From: Actinotalea lenta | Lineage (GTDB): Bacteria; Actinomycetota; Actinomycetes; Actinomycetales; Cellulomonadaceae | DNA: 64,000 nucleotides | Reading direction: 5' to 3' | Assembly (NCBI RefSeq): GCF_030586465.1 | Contig: NZ_JAUQYP010000001.1 | Location: 1,543,446 to 1,607,445, forward strand | Shown here: piece after piece, positions 24,114 to 32,068 of the stretch | Layout: the number at the start of each line of letters is the position of its first letter | How positions within the stretch are numbered: the stretch's first letter is position 1 | Made by a program: the position numbers and the translations under genes | Notes under the pieces: model-generated | Told to the model about the DNA's origin: nothing | What the model saw: the letters and a program-made list of their open reading frames with translations, nothing else | The model's database searches: none

Positions 24114-24340
24114 CGTCTCAACCCGGGTACGGGGTGGTCGCGGGGCGGAGGTCCCGCGTGTCCGGGCCGTGGTTCGGATGGGTGAAATTGGGGCAAATAC
24201 CAGGGAGTCGACGACCCCGACTGGGACCATGGTCGCGACGCGCGGGCCACCCCCGACCTCGGCCTGCCGAACGGCACACCACGCTCCACCCCCAGGAGCG
24301 CCCGGTCGACGTGCCGCCGACCGCGTCGGAGGAGGTACAC
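24114..24340. other. Divergent promoter region with an AT-rich island
   Basis: 227-bp gap between the divergent DUF89 and GT2 genes. Positions 24179-24200 (GGTGAAATTGGGGCAAATAC) are strikingly AT-rich for this genome and are the probable regulatory core for the GT2-GH18 operon. No known riboswitch could be matched by eye. Confidence 0.35.
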
Positions 24341-26695
24341 GTGGCGGTCCGGGAGCACGCACCCGCCGGGCAGGCGCACACACCGCGACCGGCGGGGCGC
24401 CCCGCACCGGACGCCGCACCGCGGCGCCGACGCCGTCAGTGGGGCGCCGAGCGCCCCCGGCCGCCGCTGCCCGCGGCCGAACCACCCGCGGCACCCCGTG
24501 CCACCTGGCTCGGCGGTCTGGCGATCGCCGCGACGGTCGCGGCCTGGGCGACGTACCTGGGCGCCACCGTGGCCGCGCAGTTCATCGACCACGGCGTGCG
24601 TGACGCACGGTTCATCGCTGAGACGGCGGCCTACGTCCTGGTCATGACCCTGCTGCTGTTCTCCTCGGTGATGTACCTCGTCGCGCGGCAGGGCGCGCTG
24701 TACCGCTCCCGGGACCACGTCCGAGTGCCCCGTGCGGAGATCGACGCGCACTTCGGCGCCACCCGACCCTCCCTGACCGTGCTGGTCCCCTCCTACGCGG
24801 AGGAGCCGGACGTGGTGCGCACCACGCTGCTGTCCACCGCGCTGCAGGAGTACCCGGGACTGCGCATCGTGCTGCTGCTCGACGACCCGCCGGAGCCTTC
24901 CGACCCCGAGGCCGCGGCGTCCCTGGCGGGTTGTCGCGACCTGCCGCGGGAGATCATGGACCTGCTCGCGGAGCCCTACGAGCGGTTCTCCGGGTCGCTG
25001 GTCACCTACGAGGCGGCCGCGGTGCAGGGCGGGCCCTCCGACCCGGACAGCCTGCGGTCGCTCGCCATCGACTACGCCTGGGCGGCCCGGTGGCTGCGGG
25101 ACCTCGCCGCCGAGCAGCCGCGCGACAGCCATGTGGACGACTTCCTGGCCGACCAGGTGCTGGGTGCGCTCGCAGGCGATCTCGAGGTGACGTCCCGGGC
25201 GCTGTTCGCCGCGCGGGATGAGGGTGCATCGGTGCCGGCCGAGCGGCTGGCCCAGCTGTCCCGCCGACTGGTGTGGACGTTCGGCGCGGAGGTCTCCTCG
25301 TTCGAGCGCAAGCGCTACGTCAACCTGCCGCACGACGCCAACAAGGCGATGAACCTCAACGCCTACCTCGGCCTCATGGGGCGCACGGTCCTGGAGTCTC
25401 AGACCAGGATCGGGCGGGTCCTGCGCCCGTCGGAGTCGCCCGACGCCACGCTGGTCCCGGACAGCGACTACGTGCTCACCCTCGATGCCGACAGCATCCT
25501 GCTGCGCGAGTACTGCCTGCGGCTGATCCACCAGATGGAGCTGCCCGGCAACGAGCGGGTCGCCGTGATCCAGACCCCGTACTCCGCCTTCCGCGGCGCC
25601 TCGACGCGTCTCGAGCGCATCGCGGGCGCGACCACCGACGTGCAGCACATCGTGCACCAGGGCCTGACGCACTTCGACGCGACGTTCTGGGTGGGCGCCA
25701 ACGCGGTGATCCGCAAGCCCGCGCTGGAGGACATCGTCGAGGTCAGCTACGTGCGCGGCCAGGAGGTCCGGCGCTACGTCCAGGACCGGACCGTCATCGA
25801 GGACACCGAGTCGAGCATCGACCTGGTCGCGAACGGCTGGAGCCTCGTCAACTACCCCGAGCGCCTCAGCTACAGCGCGACGCCGCCGGACTTCGGGGCT
25901 CTCGTGGTCCAGCGCGCACGGTGGGCGAACGGCGGACTGCTGATCGCCCCGAAGTTCTGGCGGCATGCGCGCCAGGCTCGCAAGGAGGGTCGTCGGCTGC
26001 GTCGCTCGACGGTGGCGCTGCGGACCACCTACATGGCCTCGATCAGCTGGGCGAGCCTGGGTCTGGTGTTCCTCCTGGTCTTCCCGTTCAACTCCACGCT
26101 GCTGAGCCCGATCCTCGTGCTCGCCGCGCTGCCGTACTTCCTGGCGATGGGCGCGGACTTCCACCGGCTCGGGTACAAGCGGACCGACGTGCTCCGGGTC
26201 TACGCCTTCAACCTGGTGCTCCTGGCCGTGAACCTCGGCGGAACGCTGAAGTCCCTGCAGCAGGCGGCCGCGAAGTCCAAGATCCCGTTCGCCCGCACGC
26301 CCAAGGTGGCCGACCGCACGGCCGCGCCGGCCACCTACGTCCTGGCCGCTGTGCTGATCGCCGCCTTCTCCTTCTACACGCTCGCCACGGCGTGGGTGGC
26401 GGGGAGCTGGTGGCATGCAGCCTTCGCGGCCTTCAACGGGGTCCTGACCACCTACGGCGTCGTCGCGTTCATCGGTGTGCGCAACGCCGTCGTCGACGTG
26501 GTGCTCGGCGCCGTGCACTGGGTGCGGGTGCCCGCGGAGCCCCCGGGCTCGAGCCGGGTGGACCGCGCGGGCCCAGAACCCGACTGGGAGGCGGTGCTCT
26601 ACGTGGGTCCTGACGCGCATGACGTCGCGCCTCGGACGGCGGTCTCCGAGCTCGCGCCCGCGCGCCGGGGCGACACGCGGGCGAGGCAGCGATGA
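24341..26695 (+). CDS. Processive GT2 polysaccharide synthase (cellulose/chitin-synthase-like)
   Basis: 784 residues in the membrane. A disordered, basic, Pro-rich N-terminus leads to two helices near residues 62-125, a cytosolic GT-A domain, then about five C-terminal helices (residues 560-735). Catalytic pattern: DDPPEP (D181), DADS (D382, D384), ED in VIEDTES (487-488) and QRARW (Q524-W528), that is D, DxD, ED, QxxRW of processive synthases. A 200-residue insertion separates the first Asp from DxD. There is no PilZ domain. GTG 24341 is chosen for GGAGG seven bases upstream. The polymer is unknown. The stop overlaps the GH18 gene (ATGA). Confidence 0.9.
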   Translation: MAVREHAPAGQAHTPRPAGRPAPDAAPRRRRRQWGAERPRPPLPAAEPPAAPRATWLGGLAIAATVAAWATYLGATVAAQFIDHGVRDARFIAETAAYVLVMTLLLFSSVMYLVARQGALYRSRDHVRVPRAEIDAHFGATRPSLTVLVPSYAEEPDVVRTTLLSTALQEYPGLRIVLLLDDPPEPSDPEAAASLAGCRDLPREIMDLLAEPYERFSGSLVTYEAAAVQGGPSDPDSLRSLAIDYAWAARWLRDLAAEQPRDSHVDDFLADQVLGALAGDLEVTSRALFAARDEGASVPAERLAQLSRRLVWTFGAEVSSFERKRYVNLPHDANKAMNLNAYLGLMGRTVLESQTRIGRVLRPSESPDATLVPDSDYVLTLDADSILLREYCLRLIHQMELPGNERVAVIQTPYSAFRGASTRLERIAGATTDVQHIVHQGLTHFDATFWVGANAVIRKPALEDIVEVSYVRGQEVRRYVQDRTVIEDTESSIDLVANGWSLVNYPERLSYSATPPDFGALVVQRARWANGGLLIAPKFWRHARQARKEGRRLRRSTVALRTTYMASISWASLGLVFLLVFPFNSTLLSPILVLAALPYFLAMGADFHRLGYKRTDVLRVYAFNLVLLAVNLGGTLKSLQQAAAKSKIPFARTPKVADRTAAPATYVLAAVLIAAFSFYTLATAWVAGSWWHAAFAAFNGVLTTYGVVAFIGVRNAVVDVVLGAVHWVRVPAEPPGSSRVDRAGPEPDWEAVLYVGPDAHDVAPRTAVSELAPARRGDTRARQR

Positions 26696-28215
26696 GCCGG
26701 CGCACGAGCCGCACCCGGCTCTCCCTCGTCCGCGTGCTCGCCCTGGTCCTCGCCGTGGCCGGCATGGGGTGGGTGGGCGCCCGGGCCGTCGGCGGCCTGG
26801 TGGCCCAGGCCGCCGTCCCGGGACGATCGGTGTTCGACGCGTACGTGGACGTGACCGCGACGCCCAGCTTCGCCTTCGAGACGCCCGAGGGACCGGCCCA
26901 GTCCAGCGTCGTGCTGTCGTTCGTGGTGGCCGACCCGGGTGCACCCTGCACGCCCAGCTGGGGGGGCTACTACACCCTCGACGAGGCGGGCAGCACGCTC
27001 GAGCTGGACCGGCGGATCGCGCAGCTGCGCTCGACCGGGGGAGAGGTCTCGGTGTCCTTCGGCGGCCAGGCCGGGACGAGCCTGGCCTCTGCCTGCACCG
27101 ACGCCGGCCGGCTCCACGCCGCCTACCAGGCCGTCGTCGACCGGTATCGGCCCGCGTCGCTCGACCTGGACGTGGAGGGCGCGGCACTGAGCGACGCGGC
27201 CGGCGTGGCGCGCCGGGCCGCAGCGGTCAAGGCCGTGCAGGACGCGGCCTCCTCGGCGGGTGCGCCGCTGCCGGTGTGGCTGACCCTCCCGGTCGGGCGG
27301 GACGGCCTGACCAGCGAGGGCGTGCACGCGGTGCGGGCCATGCTGTCCGCTGGCGTCGACCTCGCAGGCGTCAACGGGATGACGATGGACTTCGGGGTCG
27401 CGACGTCCGCGTCCGCTCCGCTGTCCGACACGGTGCGCACCGCCGCGACCGCGCTGCAGCGCCAGGTCGCCACCGCCTGGGACGCCGCCGGGCGCCGGCT
27501 CTCCGCCGCCCAGGCCTGGAACCGGGTGGGTGTCACGGTGATGATCGGGCAGAGCGACGTCCCGACCGAGCGCTTCACGATCGCCGATGCGAACACCGTG
27601 GCCATGTTCGCGTCGACTCAGGGGGTGGGCCGGGTGTCGATGTGGTCACTGAACCGCGACGTGACCTGCGCCCCTCCGCTGCCCACGGTGCTCACCGTCG
27701 TGCAGACGTCGTGCAGCGGCGTCGACCAGCGCGGTCAGAGCTTCGCCCGGGCGCTGTCGGCGGGCCTGGACACCTTGCCGGCATCGGACGCGACGGCGAC
27801 GGCCGCGCCCACGCCGGACCCGTCACCCTCGCCCGACGACCCAGCGACGAGCCCCTACCCGATCTGGGATCCGTACGGCACCTACCCGGGCGGCGCGAAG
27901 GTCGTCTGGCACCACAAGGTGTACCAGGCGCGGTACTGGACCAGCGGGGTCGCGCCGGACACCCCCACGGCCACCGCATGGGACTCCCCGTGGACCCTCC
28001 TCGGGCCTGTGATGCCGGGCGACACGCCGGCACCGCTGCCCACGCTGCCGACCGGGACCTACCCGCAGTGGGACCCCGCGACGGCGTACGTCGCCGGGGA
28101 CCGCGTCCAGGTGGGGGACGTGCCTTACCAGGCGAAGTGGTGGTCGAAGGGGCAGAAGCCCGGCGTGCCGGTCAAGGGAGGTTCACCCTGGCTGCTGGTC
28201 TACCCGCAGCAGTGA
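26692..28215 (+). CDS. Secreted GH18 chitinase-like protein with two CBM5/12 modules
   Basis: 507 residues. A twin-helix N-terminal signal/anchor (residues about 10-40) precedes the GH18 barrel (residues 45-350) with VVLSFVVADPG, EVSVSFGGQAG and the catalytic strand PASLDLDVEG. The DxDxE core, with its catalytic Glu, is kept, although the first Asp of DxxDxDxE is Ser. A Pro/Thr-rich linker (about 365-390) leads to two CBM5/12 domains, each with the Trp/Tyr pattern (KVVWHHKVYQARYWTSG; DRVQVGDVPYQAKWWSKG). CBM5/12 modules bind chitin. It is translationally coupled to the GT2 synthase, which suggests it trims or releases that polymer. Confidence 0.88.
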   Translation: MSRRTSRTRLSLVRVLALVLAVAGMGWVGARAVGGLVAQAAVPGRSVFDAYVDVTATPSFAFETPEGPAQSSVVLSFVVADPGAPCTPSWGGYYTLDEAGSTLELDRRIAQLRSTGGEVSVSFGGQAGTSLASACTDAGRLHAAYQAVVDRYRPASLDLDVEGAALSDAAGVARRAAAVKAVQDAASSAGAPLPVWLTLPVGRDGLTSEGVHAVRAMLSAGVDLAGVNGMTMDFGVATSASAPLSDTVRTAATALQRQVATAWDAAGRRLSAAQAWNRVGVTVMIGQSDVPTERFTIADANTVAMFASTQGVGRVSMWSLNRDVTCAPPLPTVLTVVQTSCSGVDQRGQSFARALSAGLDTLPASDATATAAPTPDPSPSPDDPATSPYPIWDPYGTYPGGAKVVWHHKVYQARYWTSGVAPDTPTATAWDSPWTLLGPVMPGDTPAPLPTLPTGTYPQWDPATAYVAGDRVQVGDVPYQAKWWSKGQKPGVPVKGGSPWLLVYPQQ

Positions 28216-28227
28216 GCGGCGACGGCC

Positions 28228-28680
28228 TCACGTGGTGGTGCGGTCGAGGTCGATGAGCGCGAGCCCCACGTCGGGCCGGCTGGTCTTGCGCAGCGCAACG
28301 GGGGTCTCCCGGACGATCACCTCGAGCGTCGGCCACACGTGGCCGGACAGCAGGTGACCGCCGCGCACCGTGCCGTCTGACAGCCCGAGCACCGCGTGCA
28401 CGTGCACCTGCGGCTCGCCGTCGGACAGCGCGACGTCTCCCACCAGCGAGAGCACCTCGCACTGTTCGTCGACCTCGTTGCGGCGGTACTCCTGGCGCTC
28501 GCGGTCGTACCAGCCCACGGTCGCGTCCGTGAACGCCCCGACGGCGGTGATCTGCGCACCGCTGAGCCCCTGCTCGCGTGCGAAGTCGCTGAGCATCGCG
28601 AACGCCTCGTCGCCCTGGTCGGCCACCACCACGAACGTACGGCCGCCGGAGCCCTCGGTCTGGACCTCGTTCCACTTCAT
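28228..28680 (-). CDS. PPC/DUF296 domain protein
   Basis: 150 residues. The plants-and-prokaryotes-conserved (PPC) fold is seen as TFVVVADQGDEAFAMLSDFA, the AQITAVGAFTDATVG strand, then HVHAVLGLSDGTVRGGHLLS, whose histidines form the family's putative metal site. PPC proteins form trimers; in bacteria their role is unknown, in plants they accompany AT-hook DNA binding. No AT-hook here. It is convergent with the GH18 gene and lies downstream of the LuxR regulator on the same strand. Confidence 0.88.
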   Translation of the reverse strand: MKWNEVQTEGSGGRTFVVVADQGDEAFAMLSDFAREQGLSGAQITAVGAFTDATVGWYDRERQEYRRNEVDEQCEVLSLVGDVALSDGEPQVHVHAVLGLSDGTVRGGHLLSGHVWPTLEVIVRETPVALRKTSRPDVGLALIDLDRTTT

Positions 28681-28810
28681 GGTTCGCCTCCTTCGCTCTC
28701 GAGGCTAGGCCGAGACGCCGGAGACGGCAGGTCGGGCCTCCGGCGCCCGCGCCCGGCGCGAGCCCAGGTGGCCGCACCTGTCCGGTGAGAGACCCGTGCC
28801 GGTGACTGCG

Positions 28811-29479
28811 TCAAGGCAGCACGAACCGCTCCTCGTCGGGTCCGGGCCTGCGCGATCGCTTGGCGAGCAGGCCGTGGTCGACACCCCACAGCACCGCCTG
28901 GCTCCTGCTGTCCACGCCGATCTTCCGGTAGGCCGACCGGATGTAGGACTTCACCGAGTTGATCGACAGGTGGGTGCGCCCGGCGATCGCCTCGTTGCTC
29001 AGGCCCTCGGCGATGAGGGCGACCACCTCCGCCTCCCGCTCGGAGAGCCCCTCGCTCCGCCCGGGCCACCGGCCGCGGGGGTTCTCGCCGGCCGGGGCGG
29101 GGAGCACGAGGCGCTCGCCCGCGTGGACCCGCTCGATCGCGTCGACCAGCACCGGCGCCGGGAGCCCTTTGGACAGGCAGGCTGCCGCGCCGCGGTCGAT
29201 CCACGTCGCAGCGAGGGTGGCCTCCAGCGCCCACGTGTAGATGATCACCTTGGCGCGCGCCGGCCCGACCTGGAGCGAGGAGATGTCGAGGTGTTCGCCC
29301 TGCGGCTGGCCGAACGTGTCGTAGAGGACGACGTCGGCCGGCCGGGCCACGGGTGCGCCGCTGTCGAGCTCCACCAGCGCGACGCGCTCGGAGAACGGCG
29401 CGAGCATCTGCGCCAGGCCCTCGACCACGATCTCGTAGTCGTTGCGCAGGGCGACCAGCACCGGCGTGTCCGTCGTCAC
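28811..29479 (-). CDS. LuxR/NarL-type response regulator with an atypical receiver
   Basis: 222 residues. The receiver-like N-terminus VLVALRNDYEIVVEGLAQML resembles NarL-type regulators. The C-terminal LuxR helix-turn-helix reads GLSEREAEVVALIAEGLSNE then AIAGRTHLSINSVKSYIRSA. The receiver lacks the usual acidic pair after the first strand (ALRNDYE in place of xxDD), and the phospho-Asp strand is DVVLYDTFG. It may be a phosphorylation-independent or degenerate receiver. GTG 29479 is chosen because the domain begins there. No histidine kinase is beside it. An 18-bp palindrome lies 80-97 bp upstream. Confidence 0.85.
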   Translation of the reverse strand: MTTDTPVLVALRNDYEIVVEGLAQMLAPFSERVALVELDSGAPVARPADVVLYDTFGQPQGEHLDISSLQVGPARAKVIIYTWALEATLAATWIDRGAAACLSKGLPAPVLVDAIERVHAGERLVLPAPAGENPRGRWPGRSEGLSEREAEVVALIAEGLSNEAIAGRTHLSINSVKSYIRSAYRKIGVDSRSQAVLWGVDHGLLAKRSRRPGPDEERFVLP

Positions 29480-29558
29480 GTCGACACGGTACCCGGACGC
29501 CAGAGGCGGGAACACTCCGCTCGGCGCCGGTGGCGGACACCGCACGTGACGAGACGAT

Positions 29559-29576
29559 CACACCCCCAGGGGTGTG
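29559..29576. promoter_or_regulatory. 18-bp operator-like palindrome CACACCCC-CA-GGGGTGTG
   Basis: Perfect eight-base arms around a two-base centre, in the 153-bp divergent gap between the LuxR regulator and GT4 genes. Length and symmetry fit a LuxR/NarL dimer site, so autoregulation plus control of the GT4 operon is a reasonable guess. Confidence 0.5.
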
Positions 29577-29632
29577 GTCGCGCACCGACGTGTGGAGGAG
29601 GGTCGGGGGGTGAATGAGCGGCGTACCCACAC

Positions 29633-30787
29633 GTGATCCGAGTTGCCTCCTTGCCGACGGCGCACCCCTATGTCGAACACCTCGCCCCACCTGCCACGGA
29701 CCCGGACGACGGTGTCGTGCGGGTCCCCGTCCCCGGCGCCGAGCCGGGCCGCTGGGACATGCCGCACGAGCCGGTCGCCCGCTGGCTGATCGAGCACCGC
29801 AACGAGTACGACGTCGTACACCTGCACCTCGGTCTCGCGGAGCTGTGCGACGCTGCCGCGTTGCGTGCTGCGCTCGACGAGGCGGCGGCTCCACTGGTCC
29901 TCACGGTGCACGACCTGCCTACCGCGGGCCACCCCGACCCGGCCCGGCTCGCGGCCCAGCTCGCCGCGACGGTGCCGGCGGCCGACGAGCTCATCACGCT
30001 CACCGTCGGTGCGGCCCGGCAGCTCCTCGCCGAGTACGGCCGCACCGCCCACGTGCTGCCGCACCCGCACGTCGTGCCGGAAGCCCTGCTGTCCGCGCCC
30101 CGGGTGGCGCACGGCGGCTTCGTGCTCGGGCTCTACGTCGGGAGCCTCGCGGCGGGCGTTCCCACGGCGCTCCTCGACGAGGCCGTGCGGTACGCGACGG
30201 ATCATCCGGGCGTGCGGGTGCAGGTCCACGCGAACCCCGACGTGATGGAACCGGCCGTGCTGGGGCAGGAGGCGATGGAACCGGCCGCGCTGGGGCAGGA
30301 CGCGAGCGGGGCGGGCGTCGCAGGGGTGGCTGTGGCCCGATCGGGCCCCTCCGCGGAGAGCTTCGCGGACGCGCTTCGCCGGCGCGCGTCGCGCGGCGAG
30401 GTCGACCTCCGCATCCACCGGCCCTCCACGGTCGCGGAGGAGATTGCGGCGCTGTCGGATCTCGACGCCCTGCTCGTCTGGGATCACCGGGCGCACTCGA
30501 CCTGGGTCGAGGCGTGCTTCGACCTCGGGGTCGAGATCCTGGTCCCCGACCGGGGGCACCAGGCCGAGCAGCGCCCCTGCCGGCGGATCGGCCCGGAGCC
30601 CGGCGCGCTCGGCTCCGCCCTGCAGGCGGCCATCGAGCCTCGGCAGGCAGAGCGCGCGACGGCCACCGCACGCCTCGACGAGCGCCGCCTCGTGGCCCTC
30701 GCGCACCGGGTGCTCTACGAGGCGGTGCTCGGCCAGGGGAGGCACACCGCGACCGACGCGCCCGCGCCATCACTGGGGGGACGATGA
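29633..30787 (+). CDS. GT4-like glycosyltransferase
   Basis: 384 residues with a GT-B-type layout. The N-terminal Rossmann half has YDVVHLHLGLAELCDAAALR and PLVLTVHDLPTAGHPDP, the usual 'DVVHxH' and 'vxtvHD' strands of GT4 enzymes. The C-half has VLGLYVGSLAAGVP and a final segment with ALLVWDHRAHSTWVEACFDL, where GT4 enzymes place the nucleotide-sugar Glu motif. That motif is weak here, so donor use is uncertain. Residues about 203-222 are a tandem decapeptide duplication (MEPAVLGQEA, MEPAALGQDA). It overlaps the MarR-like gene by ATGA. Confidence 0.7.
   Translation: MIRVASLPTAHPYVEHLAPPATDPDDGVVRVPVPGAEPGRWDMPHEPVARWLIEHRNEYDVVHLHLGLAELCDAAALRAALDEAAAPLVLTVHDLPTAGHPDPARLAAQLAATVPAADELITLTVGAARQLLAEYGRTAHVLPHPHVVPEALLSAPRVAHGGFVLGLYVGSLAAGVPTALLDEAVRYATDHPGVRVQVHANPDVMEPAVLGQEAMEPAALGQDASGAGVAGVAVARSGPSAESFADALRRRASRGEVDLRIHRPSTVAEEIAALSDLDALLVWDHRAHSTWVEACFDLGVEILVPDRGHQAEQRPCRRIGPEPGALGSALQAAIEPRQAERATATARLDERRLVALAHRVLYEAVLGQGRHTATDAPAPSLGGR
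30241..30300 (+). repeat. Coding duplication, 30-bp unit x2
   Basis: Two adjacent 30-bp copies beginning GATGGAACCGGCCG, three differences, within the GT4-like gene. The smallest of the coding tandem repeats in the window. Confidence 0.85.
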
Positions 30788-31140
30788 CCGACAGGCAGCC
30801 CGTCTGGCAGGTCGAGCACGACCGGACGCAGCGCGGCGTCGCTGCAGCTCTGGTGCCGTACGGACTCACTCCGCAGGAGTACCTGGCGCTCTCAGCCGTC
30901 GTCGACGGCGAGGCCTGCCAGGGCGCCGAGCGGGCGCCGGACGTCGCCGTCGTCCCGACCGACCCGCTGCTCCGCGAGCTGGAGAAGCGGGGGTTGGTCG
31001 ACAGCACGCCCGACGAGTCGAGCGGGGACCTGCTGCTGCACGTGCGGCCGACCGATGCCGGCTCCCGGATCGCAGAGGCCGCCGCCTCGGCCGTCGCCGA
31101 TGCGGAGCGGCGCGCTCGCAGGTCGCCGAGCGCGGACTAG
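30784..31140 (+). CDS. Small MarR-like winged-helix protein
   Basis: 118 residues. YGLTPQEYLALSAVVDG, LLRELEKRGLVDSTPDE and LLHVRPTDAGSRIAEAA follow the MarR pattern: helix, recognition helix, 'GLV' wing and a C-terminal helix. The protein is shorter than a full MarR and lacks the long N-terminal dimerisation helix. It starts in the stop codon of the GT4-like gene (ATGA overlap). It may regulate that operon; the sensor ligand, if any, is unknown. Confidence 0.65.
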   Translation: MTDRQPVWQVEHDRTQRGVAAALVPYGLTPQEYLALSAVVDGEACQGAERAPDVAVVPTDPLLRELEKRGLVDSTPDESSGDLLLHVRPTDAGSRIAEAAASAVADAERRARRSPSAD

Positions 31141-31152
31141 CGGCCTCCGGCT

Positions 31153-31956
31153 CTACGGCAGCTGTAGCCCGCGCCGCGCCGCCGCGGCGGCCTGATCCGT
31201 GGTCAGCACCCCGGTGGCGACGAGCCGACGCAGGACGTGCCCCTGGCGGGCCGCCGCGCGGTCCGGGTGCTTCAGCGGGTCGTCGGCGCTGGGTGCCTGC
31301 ACGATCCCGGCGAGCACGGCGGCCTGCCCCCAGGTGAGCTGCGACGGTGCCACCCCGAAGTACCCCTGGGCGGCAGCGGGCAGTCCCCAGTAGCCGTGCC
31401 CGAAGTACACCGCCGACAGGTACATCCGCAGGATGGTCTCGCGTGAGTACGCGTGCTCGAGCTTGAAGGCGAGCTCGACCTGCTGGGCCTCCCGCCACGC
31501 GGCCGGTCCGGACGGCCGATACAGGTTCTTCGCGAGCTGCTGGGCGAGCCCCGCGCCGCCGACGTCACCGCGGCCACGCACGGTGGCCCACGCCACGCGA
31601 CCCACGGCCACGGGATCCACCCCCGGTGTGCTCCAGAAGCGGGAGTCCTCGGTGGCGATCAGGGCCTGACCCACCCGGTCCGGGTTCGGGAGCGCCGTGA
31701 GCCGGGTCCCGCCGTGCGCGGCCATGATCGCCTGCACGCGTTGCGGTGCGTCGGCCACCGCCGGGGTCATGGGCCACAGGGCACCGACGGCCGCCAGGAC
31801 GGCGAGCGCGATGGCGACCGGGACGCCGACCGCCGCGACCAGGAGCCGACGCCGACGGGTGCTCGGGACGCGGCGTCCTCGGATCGCCGGACGGCGCACG
31901 ACCGCCCCGGGCGGGGCGGCGAGGTCGACGTGGGTGGGGCTCACGTCGTTCGACAC
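31153..31956 (-). CDS. Monofunctional peptidoglycan glycosyltransferase (GT51), altered active-site motifs
   Basis: About 267 residues. A basic N-terminus and one transmembrane helix (LLVAAVGVPVAIALAVLAAV) precede a GT51 lipid-II polymerase domain. Motifs: IATEDSRFWSTPGVDP keeps the catalytic ED but lacks the usual His of EDxxFxxHxG; GGAGLAQQLAKNL matches GGxTxxQQLxKN; REAQQVELAFKLE should be RKxxE and has Gln where the second Glu is expected. IILRMYL-type and YFGHGYWGLPAAAQGYFG segments are normal. No transpeptidase domain. Start uncertain (GTG 31956, or further upstream). Could be a weakly active or regulatory transglycosylase. Confidence 0.8.
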   Translation of the reverse strand: MSNDVSPTHVDLAAPPGAVVRRPAIRGRRVPSTRRRRLLVAAVGVPVAIALAVLAAVGALWPMTPAVADAPQRVQAIMAAHGGTRLTALPNPDRVGQALIATEDSRFWSTPGVDPVAVGRVAWATVRGRGDVGGAGLAQQLAKNLYRPSGPAAWREAQQVELAFKLEHAYSRETILRMYLSAVYFGHGYWGLPAAAQGYFGVAPSQLTWGQAAVLAGIVQAPSADDPLKHPDRAAARQGHVLRRLVATGVLTTDQAAAAARRGLQLP

Positions 31957-32068
31957 TACGGAGCCGCGCTGGAAACCGCCTGGGGAGTGCCTGCAGGCCG
32001 CCCCGAAGCGCCTGCCTGCCCAGGACCTTCCGGTCGTCTGCACGGCGGCGGCCTCCGGCTCGTCGCCC

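Noticed and set aside
24114-24340. Possible c-di-GMP (GEMM-type) riboswitch before the GT2 operon
   Set aside because: Only a short GGGGCAAA stretch is similar; the paired stems and tetraloop could not be found by eye.
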